Positions 15,017-23,346 of a stretch of 38,185 nucleotides of DNA are shown here, in pieces; position 1 is the stretch's first letter, and each line of letters starts with the position of its first letter. Below the pieces are notes generated by a model that saw only the letters and a program-made list of their open reading frames with translations, was not told where the DNA came from and did no database searches. A program made the position numbers and the translations under genes. The stretch is from JAPLGE01 sp964355545 (GTDB lineage Bacteria; Bipolaricaulota; Bipolaricaulia; UBA7950; UBA9294), in the NCBI GenBank assembly GCA_964355545.1, contig CAYHEK010000006.1, positions 1 to 38,185 on the forward strand, read 5' to 3'.

Positions 15017-16305
15017 CACCGCCTCCTTCCGAGCAGGCCTCCGGCTTTGGTGAGGCTCTCGTAGTGGCGCATGACGAGGTGGGCCTCGATCTGCATCAGG
15101 GTGTCGATTCCCACGCCAACCACAATCAGAAGCGACGTCCCGCCGATGAAGAACATCGAGGTGAGGCCGCTCGCCTGCGAGAAGACGTAGGGAATCACGG
15201 CGACGACGGCGAGGAAGACGGCGCCGATCAAGAGGATGCGGTTCAGGACGACGGAGATGTAGTCGGCGGTCGGCTTCCCCGGCCGCACGCCGGGGACGAA
15301 CCCCCCCGCCTCGCGCACGTTCTTCGCCACGTCCTCCGGATCAAAGACGATCGAACTGTAGAAGTACGTGAAGAAGAAGATGAGGAGGACGTACGCGAGG
15401 ATGTAGGCGAGGCTCCCCTCGCGGATGTACGGCGTGAGCCAGGAAAGCGCAGGGAGCCACTGCGTCAGGGTGATCGGCAGGGTAAGGAGAGCCGAGGCGA
15501 AGATGATCGGGATGACCCCGCCCTGGTTCACGCGGATCGGGAGGTGCGAGGTGTGCCCTCCGTAGATGCGCCGGCCGGAGGTGCGCTTGGCGTACTGGAT
15601 CATGATCTTGCGCTGCCCCTGCTGGATCATCGTCACCCCGGCGATGACGACGACGAGCATGACGATGAAAACGACGCCCCAGAATGGACTGACCGAGCCG
15701 GCGGAGATCTCGCTCACGCTCGACTGGAGCTGCGCCGGGAAGCGCGAGAGGATCCCGATCATGATCAGCATGCTGATCCCGTTCCCGATCCCGTTCTCGG
15801 TCATGCGCTCGCCAAGCCACATGAGGAAGATCGTCCCCGTGGTCAGGGTGAGGATCGACGTGAGGAAGAACCAGGTCCCTCCCTTGGTCAGTCCCCAGTT
15901 GATCATGAGCATGCTCATCGTCCCGCTCTGGATCACCGCCAGGGCCAGGGTCGACCAGCGGGTGTAGGCGGTGATCTTCCGCCGGCCCTCGCGGCCCTGC
16001 TGCTGCAGCTCTTTGAGCTTAGGGACGACCGCGGTGAGGAGGCTGAAGATGATCGACGCGTTGATGTAGGGGGTGACGCCCAGGGCGAAGAGGGAGAACC
16101 GCTGCAGGGCCCCGCCGGTGAACATGTTGAGGAAGTCGAAGATCCCCCCGCCCTGATTGGCGAAGAAGTTCTTGAGGGCCTCCGCATCGACGCCAGGGAC
16201 CGCGATGTGCGTTCCGAGGCGAAAGACGATGATCGCGCCCAGGGTGAACAGGATCCTCTCGCGCAGCTCCGGGACCCGGAAGAGCTGAGTGAGCTTCTCC
16301 CACAT
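15016..16305 (-). CDS. secY: Preprotein translocase channel subunit SecY
   Basis: SecY forms the membrane channel for protein export. The 429-residue protein has about ten membrane helices, the plug/TM2 region FSLFALGVTPYINASII, LGERMTENGIGNGISMLI, and the cytosolic loop motif YAKRTSGRRIYGG used for SecA/ribosome binding. It is in its standard spc-operon place between rplO (2 nt) and adk. Confidence 0.98.
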   Translation of the reverse strand: MWEKLTQLFRVPELRERILFTLGAIIVFRLGTHIAVPGVDAEALKNFFANQGGGIFDFLNMFTGGALQRFSLFALGVTPYINASIIFSLLTAVVPKLKELQQQGREGRRKITAYTRWSTLALAVIQSGTMSMLMINWGLTKGGTWFFLTSILTLTTGTIFLMWLGERMTENGIGNGISMLIMIGILSRFPAQLQSSVSEISAGSVSPFWGVVFIVMLVVVIAGVTMIQQGQRKIMIQYAKRTSGRRIYGGHTSHLPIRVNQGGVIPIIFASALLTLPITLTQWLPALSWLTPYIREGSLAYILAYVLLIFFFTYFYSSIVFDPEDVAKNVREAGGFVPGVRPGKPTADYISVVLNRILLIGAVFLAVVAVIPYVFSQASGLTSMFFIGGTSLLIVVGVGIDTLMQIEAHLVMRHYESLTKAGGLLGRRR

Positions 16306-16307
16306 CC

Positions 16308-16754
16308 CTACACCACCTCGGCCCGGCCGCCGGCCTCTTCGATCTTGCGTCGGGCCTCGCGGGTGAAGTGCTGCGCCTGGATGGTCAAGGGCTTGGTCAG
16401 CTCCCCTCGGCCGAGGATCCGGAGCCCCTCCGGCCTCCCCTTGACGACCCGAAGCTCGCGCAGGCGGTCCAGGGTCACCTCAGCCGGCGCGGAGAAGCGA
16501 CTCTCCAGGGTGTCCAGGTTGACGCAGGCGTACTCGACCCGCGTGAAGTTGTGAAATCCTCGCTTGGGGAACCGCATCCAGACGGGGGTCTGGCCGCCCT
16601 CATAGCCGGGGCGGACCCCGCCGCCGCTGCGGGCGTTCTGGCCCTTCGTGCCGCGGCCGCTCTCGTGTCCGCCGTGGCCCGAACCGTGCCCGCGGCCCAC
16701 GCGCTTGCGGCGGTGGGCGCTCCCCTTGGTCGGACGGAGGTCCTCAAGCCGCAT
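16308..16754 (-). CDS. rplO: 50S ribosomal protein L15
   Basis: L15 is a late assembly protein of the 50S. The 148-residue product begins MRLEDLRPTKGSAHRRKRVG and has the glycine-rich N-terminal tail (GHGSGHGGHESGRGTKGQ) and FPKRGFHN. AGGAGG precedes the ATG. It overlaps the rpsE stop by 11 nt, leaving no room for rpmD. Confidence 0.96.
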   Translation of the reverse strand: MRLEDLRPTKGSAHRRKRVGRGHGSGHGGHESGRGTKGQNARSGGGVRPGYEGGQTPVWMRFPKRGFHNFTRVEYACVNLDTLESRFSAPAEVTLDRLRELRVVKGRPEGLRILGRGELTKPLTIQAQHFTREARRKIEEAGGRAEVV

Positions 16755-17244
16755 CGCGCACCTCCTCTTGCGCCGACCTCTTGCCGCGTAGGGCCTCCAC
16801 TTCGGCTTTGTTGCGCAACTGGGCGAGCCCGGCGATCGTCGCGCGCGAGAGGGTGAGGGGGTTTGTCGTCCCCAGGGACTTGGACAGGACGTCACGGATC
16901 CCGGCCATCCGACAGATCGCCCCCACCGTCCCGCCGGCGATGATCCCGGTCCCCGGGTAGGCCGGCTTCAGGAGGACCTTGCCCGCCTTGAACTCGCCTG
17001 TCACCTCGTGCGGGATCGTCCCACCGGCGAGCCGCACCTCGATCAGGTTCTTCTTCGCGTCGCGGATCGCCTGCTGGATGGCGCGCGGGATCTCAGTCGT
17101 GTTCCCCAGGCCAACTCCGACGCGCCCCTTGCCGTCGCCGATCACGATGGTCACACGGAACTTCAGGTTGCGGCCGCCCTTGGTGACCTTGCTGACCCGC
17201 CGGATATCGATGATCTCGTTCTCAAACTCGTCCCTCGTGATCAA
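16744..17244 (-). CDS. rpsE: 30S ribosomal protein S5
   Basis: S5 acts in translational fidelity and helicase activity at the mRNA entry. The frame could open at GTG 17268, but TTG 17244 gives the usual N-terminus (ITRDEFENEIIDIRRVSKV), has GGGAGG 9 nt upstream and makes a 4-nt TTGA overlap with the rplR stop; the product then has 166 residues. VIGDGKGRVGVGLG, PGTGIIAGG and GTTNPLTLSRATIAGL are diagnostic. Confidence 0.95.
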   Translation of the reverse strand: MITRDEFENEIIDIRRVSKVTKGGRNLKFRVTIVIGDGKGRVGVGLGNTTEIPRAIQQAIRDAKKNLIEVRLAGGTIPHEVTGEFKAGKVLLKPAYPGTGIIAGGTVGAICRMAGIRDVLSKSLGTTNPLTLSRATIAGLAQLRNKAEVEALRGKRSAQEEVRDAA

Positions 17245-17603
17245 AACTCGAGCCCTCCCTTGCGACACGCCTCGGCGAGCGAGGCGACCACGCCGTGATA
17301 CAGGTAGCCGCCCCGGTCAAAGACGACCCTCTCGATCCCCTTCTCCCTCGCCCGCCGGCCGAGGAGCTCCCCCACCTTCGCCGCCGTGGGGACGCTCGCG
17401 CCCTTAACGGTCTCCCGCAGCTCCTTGTCCAGGCTGGACGCCGCGGCGAGGGTCCTCCCCGTCTCGTCGTCGATGAGCTGAACGTAGACGTGGCGGAGGC
17501 TCTTCGCGATGCACAGACGGGGGCGATCCCCCGTTCCGTACACCTTCTTTCGGATGCGGCGATGGCGCTTGGCGCGCTCCGCCTGCCGATCGATTCGTGC
17601 CAT
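17241..17603 (-). CDS. rplR: 50S ribosomal protein L18
   Basis: L18 binds 5S rRNA. From ATG 17603 it has 120 residues: MARIDRQAERAKRHRRIRKK, GTGDRPRLCIAKSLRHVYVQ and VVFDRGGYLYHGVVASLAEA. An in-frame GTG at 17612 is possible, but GGGAG spacing favours the ATG. It lies 14 nt after rplF. Confidence 0.96.
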   Translation of the reverse strand: MARIDRQAERAKRHRRIRKKVYGTGDRPRLCIAKSLRHVYVQLIDDETGRTLAAASSLDKELRETVKGASVPTAAKVGELLGRRAREKGIERVVFDRGGYLYHGVVASLAEACRKGGLEF

Positions 17604-17617
17604 CTCGCTCACGCTCC

Positions 17618-18175
17618 CTAGCTCGCGCTAGCGCTCTGCCCGCCGAGCTTGCCGGCCTTGTGCGGGACGATTTCGTCCTTGTAGCGGATTCCCTTCCCCT
17701 TGTAGGGCTCCGGCTTCCGGAACGCGCGAATCTTCGCCGCCGCCTGCCCAACGCGCTGCTTGTCAGCGCCGCGAACCACAATCTCGGCTGGGTTGGGGAC
17801 CTCGATGTCCAACCCCTCCGGTATCTCGAATTCGACGGGCTTGGAGTACCCAAGGTCGAGGACGAGCGTCCTGCCCTGCACCCTGGCTCGATAGCCGAGT
17901 CCCTTCACCACCAGGGCCTTCTCCCAGCGCTGGGCTACGCCGTGGACCATGTTGGCAAGGAGGCTCCGGTACAGGCCGTGGAAGGCTCGGTATTCCTTCC
18001 CTTCCTGCCGGCGGCTCACCCGGGCAGCTCCGTCGGCGACCGAGACCTCCACCATGTCGGATCGATACGACTGCACGAGCCGGCCGTGCGGCCCTTCGAC
18101 CGCGATCGTCGCCGGCCCGACCTCCACCTTGACCCCGGACGGGATCTTGACCGGGACCTTACCTATCTTAGACAT
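17618..18175 (-). CDS. rplF: 50S ribosomal protein L6
   Basis: L6 lies near the sarcin-ricin loop where translational GTPases bind. The 185-residue product starts MSKIGKVPVKIPSGVKV. KGLGYRARVQG, the KIRAFRKPEPYKGKGIRYKD region and a short C-terminal tail after HKAGKLGG are typical. It lies 11 nt after rpsH. Confidence 0.97.
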   Translation of the reverse strand: MSKIGKVPVKIPSGVKVEVGPATIAVEGPHGRLVQSYRSDMVEVSVADGAARVSRRQEGKEYRAFHGLYRSLLANMVHGVAQRWEKALVVKGLGYRARVQGRTLVLDLGYSKPVEFEIPEGLDIEVPNPAEIVVRGADKQRVGQAAAKIRAFRKPEPYKGKGIRYKDEIVPHKAGKLGGQSASAS

Positions 18176-18186
18176 GCCCTAGCCCC

Positions 18187-18594
18187 CTACCAGACCTCAC
18201 AGAGGACCTCCCCGCCGATCCCGCGGGCCCGGGCCTCGTCTCCCGAGAGGATTCCCTGAGAGGTAGAGACGATTGAGATTCCCAGGCCGCGGAGCGGCCG
18301 GGGGATGTCCTCCTTCCCCGCGTAGACGCGACGGCTCGGCTTGCTCACGAGCCGGATCCCGGTGATCGCCCGTACCGCGCGGCTCCGTTCCCCTTGGTAC
18401 TTCAACCTGATGCGCAGAACCGACTGGGGATCCTGCGGGACGACCTCATAGCCCTCGATGTACCCTTCTGTCTCCAGGATCCGCGTGATCCCTTCCTTCA
18501 TCGTCGAGTGGGGCATGGAGACGTCCGCGTGGAGCTTTTTGCTCGCGTTGCGGATGCGGGTCAGCATGTCGCCAATCGGGTACGTGACCGTCAT
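18187..18594 (-). CDS. rpsH: 30S ribosomal protein S8
   Basis: S8 is a primary 16S rRNA binder and in E. coli the translational repressor of the spc operon. The 135-residue product begins MTVTYPIGDMLTRIRNASKK and ends with the conserved GISIVSTSQGILSGDEARAR and GGEVLCEVW. The ATG at 18594 has GGAGGGG just upstream. Confidence 0.97.
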   Translation of the reverse strand: MTVTYPIGDMLTRIRNASKKLHADVSMPHSTMKEGITRILETEGYIEGYEVVPQDPQSVLRIRLKYQGERSRAVRAITGIRLVSKPSRRVYAGKEDIPRPLRGLGISIVSTSQGILSGDEARARGIGGEVLCEVW

Positions 18595-18602
18595 CGCCCC
18601 TC

Positions 18603-18788
18603 CTACCAGCTTGCCTTCTTCACCCCCGGGATCTCCCCCCGGTGAGCGAGCTTGCGAAAGCAGAGCCGGCAGATCCCGAAGTCGCGGATGTACGCGTGCG
18701 GGCGTCCGCACAGGCCGCAGCGGTGGTACGCCCGGACCGGGTACTTCGGCTCCTTCTTGCTCTTCAATACGAGCGCCTTCTTCGCCAT
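18603..18788 (-). CDS. rpsN: 30S ribosomal protein S14, zinc type (type Z)
   Basis: This short 61-residue S14 carries the C4 zinc site (Cys24, Cys27, Cys40, Cys43) and ends GEIPGVKKASW as in other type Z proteins. It starts MAKKALVLKSKKEPKYPVRA. It lies in the standard position between rplE and rpsH. Confidence 0.97.
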   Translation of the reverse strand: MAKKALVLKSKKEPKYPVRAYHRCGLCGRPHAYIRDFGICRLCFRKLAHRGEIPGVKKASW

Positions 18789-18798
18789 TCTTCCTCCC

Positions 18799-19332
18799 CT
18801 AGTCCTGGAACCGAAGCCCGAGGCCCTTGAGAAGGGCGTACCCTTCCTGATCGGTCTTCGCGGTGGTAACGATCGTGATGTCCATCCCTTGAATCGCGGT
18901 GATGTCGCTGTAGGAGACCTCCGGAAAGGTCAGCTGCTCGGCGAGCCCGAGGGAGTAGTTCCCACGGCCGTCGAACGACGAAGCCGACAGGCCGCGGAAG
19001 TCGCGCGTCCCGGGAAGGACCGCGTTGAACAGCTTGTTCAGGAACTCATACGCGCGGTCGCGACGGAGCGTCACCCTGCACCCGATCGGATCCCCGGCCG
19101 TGAGGCGGAAGTCGGAGATCGATCGCCTCGCCTTGGTTACGACCGACCTCTGCCCGGTGATCTTCGCCAGGTTCTTCATCGCGCCCTCGAGGACCTTGGG
19201 ATTGTCCTTGTCGGAGACGCCCATGTTGATGACGACTTTCTCCAGGCGCGGGACCTGCATCACGTTCTCAAGGTCCAGCTCCTTCATCAGGCGCGGCACG
19301 ATCTCGGTCTCGAACCTCTCGCGCAGCATCAT
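18799..19332 (-). CDS. rplE: 50S ribosomal protein L5
   Basis: L5 binds 5S rRNA and forms bridge B1b with S13. The product has 177 residues: VPRLEKVVINMGVSD, KARRSISDFRLTAGDPIGC, RDFRGLSASSFDGRGNYSLG and the closing DITIVTTAKTDQEGYALLKG. ATG 19332 overlaps the rplX stop as ATGA and has GGGGAG upstream. Confidence 0.97.
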   Translation of the reverse strand: MMLRERFETEIVPRLMKELDLENVMQVPRLEKVVINMGVSDKDNPKVLEGAMKNLAKITGQRSVVTKARRSISDFRLTAGDPIGCRVTLRRDRAYEFLNKLFNAVLPGTRDFRGLSASSFDGRGNYSLGLAEQLTFPEVSYSDITAIQGMDITIVTTAKTDQEGYALLKGLGLRFQD

Positions 19333-19640
19333 CGGAAGGTCTCCCCGCACTGCTTGCAGCGGCGCATCTTCTCCCCGTCCACAAAGGCGAACCCGACCCG
19401 CGTCGGGACGCCGCACTGAGGGCAGATCGGGAGGACGTTCGAGATGTGGATCGGCGCCTCACGCTTGATGATCCCCGGCTCGCGCAGGGTCTGGGTCGCC
19501 CGCTGGTGTTTCGTGATCATGTGCACGTTCTCCACGATGATCCGCTCGCGATCCGGATAGACGACGAGCACCTTCCCGACCTTCCCTCGGTCGTTCCCGG
19601 CGATCACCTTCACGCGGTCACCCTTGCGTACCTTTCTCAT
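19329..19640 (-). CDS. rplX: 50S ribosomal protein L24 with C-terminal zinc ribbon
   Basis: L24 initiates 50S assembly. The 103-residue protein starts MRKVRKGDRVKVIAGNDRGK (KOW motif). It ends with a C4 zinc ribbon (Cys73, Cys76, Cys95, Cys98), a variant seen in several bacterial lineages. It lies 10 nt after rplN. Confidence 0.97.
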   Translation of the reverse strand: MRKVRKGDRVKVIAGNDRGKVGKVLVVYPDRERIIVENVHMITKHQRATQTLREPGIIKREAPIHISNVLPICPQCGVPTRVGFAFVDGEKMRRCKQCGETFR

Positions 19641-19650
19641 CGTCGTTCCC

Positions 19651-20019
19651 TCACAGGACCTCGGGGGCGAGCGAGATGATCCGCATCATCTTCTTCTCCC
19701 GCAGCTCGCGCGCCACCGGCCCGAAGACGCGCGTCCCCACCGGCTCGCCCTGCGGGTTGATGAGGACGATCGCGTTGTCGTCGAATCGGATATAGGTCCC
19801 GTCCTTGCGACGATAGGAACTGCGCGTGCGGACGATGACCCCCCGCACGATCTGCCCCTTCTCGATGTCGCTCGTGGGGAGGCGCTTGCGGACCGAGCCG
19901 ATCACGATGTCGCCGATCTCTCCGCGCCGGCGCTTGGACGGCCCCAGGACGTTGAAACAGCGCACGAGCTTCGCCCCGGAGTTGTCCGCCACCCGCAGCA
20001 TCGTCTGCATCTGGATCAC
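19651..20019 (-). CDS. rplN: 50S ribosomal protein L14
   Basis: L14 lies at the subunit interface and is where the silencing factor RsfS binds in other bacteria. The 122-residue product is highly conserved: MIQMQTMLRVADNSGAKLV, VIVRTRSSYRRKDGTYIRFD and GTRVFGPVARELREKKMMRI. Confidence 0.98.
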   Translation of the reverse strand: MIQMQTMLRVADNSGAKLVRCFNVLGPSKRRRGEIGDIVIGSVRKRLPTSDIEKGQIVRGVIVRTRSSYRRKDGTYIRFDDNAIVLINPQGEPVGTRVFGPVARELREKKMMRIISLAPEVL

Positions 20020-20020
20020 G

Positions 20021-20266
20021 TTACGCCTCCGCCTTCTCGAGGATCTCGACCAGCCTCCAGCGCTTGGTCCGGCTGTAGGGACGGGCCTCCTCGATCTTCA
20101 CGAGATCCCCCAGAGAAGCCGCCCCGAGCGGGTCATGCGCGTAGAACTTGAAGTGCTTCCGGACGTGCTTGCGATAGTAGGGGTGAAGGCGTCGTTCCTC
20201 GACCCGCACCACGATCGTCTTCTCCATCCGGTCGCTCACCACTCGACCGATCTTCAGTTTCCTCAT
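20021..20266 (-). CDS. rpsQ: 30S ribosomal protein S17
   Basis: S17 is an OB-fold primary rRNA binder. The 81-residue product has GRVVSDRMEKTIVVRVEERR, HPYYRKHVRKHFKFYAHD and EEARPYSRTKRWRLVEILE. Its ATG overlaps the rpmC stop by 4 nt. Confidence 0.97.
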   Translation of the reverse strand: MRKLKIGRVVSDRMEKTIVVRVEERRLHPYYRKHVRKHFKFYAHDPLGAASLGDLVKIEEARPYSRTKRWRLVEILEKAEA

Positions 20267-20463
20267 CCTCGTGCCTCTCGTGCCTTCTCGCGGGCCACGG
20301 TCATCACCCGTGCGATCTCCCGCCGGGTTTTGTCGAGCTCGGCCGAGTTGGAGAGCTCGGCCGTCGTCTTCTGAAAACGCAGGTTGAAGAGCTTCCTCTT
20401 CAGATCTCGTTCCTTCTGGCCAAGCTCCTCGGCTGTGAGGTCGCGCAGCTCGTCGGCCTTCAT
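20263..20463 (-). CDS. rpmC: 50S ribosomal protein L29
   Basis: L29 is at the exit tunnel near the trigger factor/SRP docking site. This 66-residue helical hairpin starts MKADELRDLTAEEL and has KRKLFNLRFQKTTAELSN and RREIARVMTVAREK. It overlaps both neighbours by 4 nt. Confidence 0.96.
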   Translation of the reverse strand: MKADELRDLTAEELGQKERDLKRKLFNLRFQKTTAELSNSAELDKTRREIARVMTVAREKAREARG

Positions 20464-20891
20464 AGTTCCCCTCCCAGGACGATCTTGTGCTTCAGCCGCG
20501 TGGGGATGGGGAGTTTCTGGCTGACGAGTGCGTGCACGTACTTCGCCTTCTCGAGAGGGATCCCCGCGATCTCAAACAGGATCGTTCCCGGCCTCACCAC
20601 GGCCACCCAGTGATCGACCGGTCCTTTCCCCTTCCCCATGCGCGCTTCGGCCGGGTGTTTGGTGCAGGACTTGTCAGGAAAGATGCGGATCCACACCTTG
20701 GCGCCGCGGTGGGTCTGCCGAGCGATCGTCGTCCGGCAGGACTCGATCTGCCGCCCGGTGATCCACGCCGGCGCGAGGGCCTGAATCCCGTACTCCCCGA
20801 ACTCGACGTCGTTCCCGCGCGTCGCCTTCCCCTTCATCCGTCCGCGGTGGAACTTGCGGTACTTCGTCCTCTTGGGAGAAAGGAGCCCCAT
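20460..20891 (-). CDS. rplP: 50S ribosomal protein L16
   Basis: L16 organises the A site of the 50S. The 143-residue product has PKRTKYRKFHRGRMKGKATR, RQIESCRTTIARQTHRGAKV, RIFPDKSCTKHPAEARMGKG and LPIPTRLKH. It lies 1 nt after rpsC. Confidence 0.97.
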   Translation of the reverse strand: MGLLSPKRTKYRKFHRGRMKGKATRGNDVEFGEYGIQALAPAWITGRQIESCRTTIARQTHRGAKVWIRIFPDKSCTKHPAEARMGKGKGPVDHWVAVVRPGTILFEIAGIPLEKAKYVHALVSQKLPIPTRLKHKIVLGGEL

Positions 20892-20892
20892 C

Positions 20893-21543
20893 CTAGTTCA
20901 CCTCGCCGCGGAAGCCGTGCGGGTGCTCACCGCGGAAGACCCACGCCTTGACCCCGATGTTCCCGTACTTCGTCTTCGCCTCGGTGAAACCGTAGTCGAT
21001 GTTCGCGCGGATCGTCTGCAGGGGAAGACGCCCCTCCATCATCGTGATCGAGCGGGCGATCTCTGCGCCGCCGAGACGGCCGCTCACCTTGACCTTCACT
21101 CCCTGGGCTCCCGCTCCCATCACGCGTCGTATCACTTCCTTCATCGCCCGGGCGGGGGCGATGCGGCTCTCAAGCTGCATCGCCACCTCCTGCGCGACGA
21201 GCGGCGCCTCAAGGTCCGGTCGCTCAATCTCCTTGATCGAGACCTTGACCGTCTTCTTGGTCAGACGCTCGAGGTCTCGCTGCAGGTGCGCGATCTCGCT
21301 CCCGCCGCGGCCGATGACGATCCCCGGCCGCGCCGATCGGATCACGATCGAGACGCGATCCTCCTTGGAGCGCTCGATGTTTATCTCACTGATCGCCGCC
21401 CCGCGGTAGTGACTCGCGATGAGGTCGCGGATCTTCTTGTCCTCGACGAGGTACTCCGGGGCAAGCTTGGGGTTGTACCAGTTGGAGACCCACTTGCGAT
21501 TCACTCCGACCCGGAACCCAATCGGATGGATCTTCTGTCCCAT
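20893..21543 (-). CDS. rpsC: 30S ribosomal protein S3
   Basis: S3 lines the mRNA entry tunnel. From ATG 21543 it has 216 residues: MGQKIHPIGFRVGVNRKWVS, the KH domain PGIVIGRGGSEIAHL, RRVMGAGAQGVKVKVSGRLG and the closing YGNIGVKAWVFRGE. The start overlaps the rplV stop as TGATG, which I prefer over GTG 21546. Confidence 0.97.
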   Translation of the reverse strand: MGQKIHPIGFRVGVNRKWVSNWYNPKLAPEYLVEDKKIRDLIASHYRGAAISEINIERSKEDRVSIVIRSARPGIVIGRGGSEIAHLQRDLERLTKKTVKVSIKEIERPDLEAPLVAQEVAMQLESRIAPARAMKEVIRRVMGAGAQGVKVKVSGRLGGAEIARSITMMEGRLPLQTIRANIDYGFTEAKTKYGNIGVKAWVFRGEHPHGFRGEVN

Positions 21544-21884
21544 CACTCCCCCTTCTTTTCCCCGACGACGATCGTGATGTGGCTGAGCGGTCGCCGCATG
21601 ATATCAGCCCGTCCCATCGCCCGCGGCTTGAGGCGACGAAGCGATCCGCCCATGTCGACCACGGCGCGCAGGACGAACAGGTGATCCACATCGATGTCGA
21701 AGTTGTTCTCCGCGTTCGCGATCGCCGACTCCAGGGTCTTGCGCGCCAGACGCGCCCCCTTCGTGTTGGACAGGGAGACGATGCGAAGCGCCTCGCTCAC
21801 GTCCTTGCCGCGGATGGCGTCGATCACCAACCTCGCCTTACGCGGGGACAAGCGTACGTACCTCGTCACGGCCCGTGCTTCCAT
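21543..21884 (-). CDS. rplV: 50S ribosomal protein L22
   Basis: L22 lines the exit tunnel. The 113-residue product has RYVRLSPRKARLVIDAIRGK, LESAIANAENN and the tunnel-lobe segment GSLRRLKPRAMGRADIMRRP. The loop looks normal, with no sign of a macrolide-resistance insertion or deletion. It lies 26 nt after rpsS. Confidence 0.97.
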   Translation of the reverse strand: MEARAVTRYVRLSPRKARLVIDAIRGKDVSEALRIVSLSNTKGARLARKTLESAIANAENNFDIDVDHLFVLRAVVDMGGSLRRLKPRAMGRADIMRRPLSHITIVVGEKKGE

Positions 21885-21910
21885 CCTCTCTCCACCTTCA
21901 GGTTAGGTCT

Positions 21911-22195
21911 TTAGGTCAGGCCCGGCGCCTTCTTCTTCTTCATGCCACCGTGCGCGCGGAAGGTCCGCGTCGGCGCGAACTCTCCCAGCTTGTGCCCGAC
22001 CATGTTCTCCACGATGTAGACCGGCACGTGCACCTTCCCGTTGTGGACCTTGATGGTTAGGCCGACCATCTCGGGGGTGATCATGGAGGCGCGCGACCAG
22101 GTCTTGATCTCCTTCAGATCGCCCCTCTTCGCCTTCTGCACCTTCTCGAGAAGGCTCTCCAGCACGAACGGCCCTTTCTTGGTCGATCTTGGCAT
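21911..22195 (-). CDS. rpsS: 30S ribosomal protein S19
   Basis: S19 is in the 30S head. The 94-residue product starts MPRSTKKGPFV and has IKTWSRASMITPEMVGLTIK, VHNGKVHVPVYI and the conserved VGHKLGEFAPTRTFRAHGG. It lies 8 nt after rplB. Confidence 0.97.
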   Translation of the reverse strand: MPRSTKKGPFVLESLLEKVQKAKRGDLKEIKTWSRASMITPEMVGLTIKVHNGKVHVPVYIVENMVGHKLGEFAPTRTFRAHGGMKKKKAPGLT

Positions 22196-22203
22196 GGCGC
22201 TTC

Positions 22204-23040
22204 CTACCTCCTGCCCTTCCCGGCTCGGCGCACAATCAGGGCAGTGCTTGGCTTTCGCTTCTTCCGCGTGCGGCCTCCCTTGGCGAGCTTCCCAGTGGGA
22301 GAGACCTCCGGCCGGCCCACGCGCGCGCGCCCTTCTCCTCCCCCGTGCGGGTGGTCCTTCGGGTTCATCGCGACCCCGCGCACTTTAGGGTTCTTTCCTA
22401 GATGGCGGACGCGCCCCGCCTTCCCGTGCTTCACGTTCTTGTGGTCGGGGTTCGACACCTCGCCAATCGTTGCCCGGCACTCCACGCTGAAGATCCGCAC
22501 CTCGTCGGAGGGCATGCGCACGTGTGCCCGGTCCCCTTCCTTCCCGATCAGCTTCGCCGAGGTCCCGGCGGCACGCGCTACCTTCCCTCCGCCCCCGGGA
22601 GCAAGCTCCAGGTTGTGGACGGAGGCGCCCAGAGGAATGCGACGGATCGGCAGGGCATTCCCCACCCGCACCTCCGCGTTCTCCCCGGACTCCACGCTTG
22701 AGCCGATTGAAAGCTCGACAGGGGACAGGATGTAGCGCTTCTCGCCGTCCGCGTAGTGAAGGAGGGTGATCCAGGCGGAGCGGTTGGGGTCGTACTCCCG
22801 CGAGACGACGCGTGCCGGGATTCCGTCCTTGTGGCGGGCGAAATCGATGAGGCGATACTGGCGCTTGTGCCCTCGGCCGCGCCAGCGGACCGTGATCTTC
22901 CCTTGACTGTTCCGGCCGCCCTTCTTGGGCTGAGGAACAAGGAGACTCTTCTCCGGAATGGCTCGCGAAAGCTCGCTGTAGTCGGGGAGCTCCGCGTGGC
23001 GGCGGCCGGGCGATGTCGGCTTGAATCGCTTCAGAGGCAT
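22204..23040 (-). CDS. rplB: 50S ribosomal protein L2
   Basis: L2 is needed for subunit association and peptidyl-transferase activity. The 278-residue product has KRFKPTSPGRRHAELPDYSE, GGRNSQGKITVRWRGRGHKR, GDAL-region variants ending NALPIRRIPLG, and the C-terminal RGVAMNPKDHPHGGGEGRAR with the functionally important histidine. It lies 4 nt after rplW. Confidence 0.98.
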   Translation of the reverse strand: MPLKRFKPTSPGRRHAELPDYSELSRAIPEKSLLVPQPKKGGRNSQGKITVRWRGRGHKRQYRLIDFARHKDGIPARVVSREYDPNRSAWITLLHYADGEKRYILSPVELSIGSSVESGENAEVRVGNALPIRRIPLGASVHNLELAPGGGGKVARAAGTSAKLIGKEGDRAHVRMPSDEVRIFSVECRATIGEVSNPDHKNVKHGKAGRVRHLGKNPKVRGVAMNPKDHPHGGGEGRARVGRPEVSPTGKLAKGGRTRKKRKPSTALIVRRAGKGRR

Positions 23041-23044
23041 CTCG

Positions 23045-23344
23045 TCATCCCCCCATCATCTCGATCCGGTCGCCGGGGCGGAGCCGCACGACCGCCTTGC
23101 GCCATCGCGAGGTCCGCCCGTGGAGCTGGTTCAGCCGCTCGCGTCGGGGCTTCCCCCGCATGTTGGCAGTCCAGACTTTCTCCACCCTGACCTTGAACAA
23201 CTCCTCGACCGCCTTCTTGATCTCGATCTTGTTCGCGCCGATGGCGACGCGGAAGGCGTACTTGTTCTCGTCCATCTTCGCCCAGGTTTGCTCAGTCAGA
23301 ACCGGCGACAGGACGACGTCCTCCGCGTGAACGAGCTTCGCCAT
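23045..23344 (-). CDS. rplW: 50S ribosomal protein L23
   Basis: L23 is the docking site for trigger factor and SRP at the exit tunnel. The 99-residue product starts MAKLVHAEDVVLSPVLTEQ and has YAFRVAIGANKIEIKKAVEE, VEKVWTANMRGKPRR and a closing RWRKAVVRLRPGDRIE. ATG 23344 lies 2 nt after the rplD stop. Confidence 0.96.
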   Translation of the reverse strand: MAKLVHAEDVVLSPVLTEQTWAKMDENKYAFRVAIGANKIEIKKAVEELFKVRVEKVWTANMRGKPRRERLNQLHGRTSRWRKAVVRLRPGDRIEMMGG

Positions 23345-23346
23345 CG

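Noticed and set aside
15064..16554. Long plus-strand open frame (496 codons) opposite secY and rplO
   Set aside because: It is rich in D, E, R, G and H, matches no family I know, and lies antisense to two clear, conserved genes. It is a GC-rich shadow.
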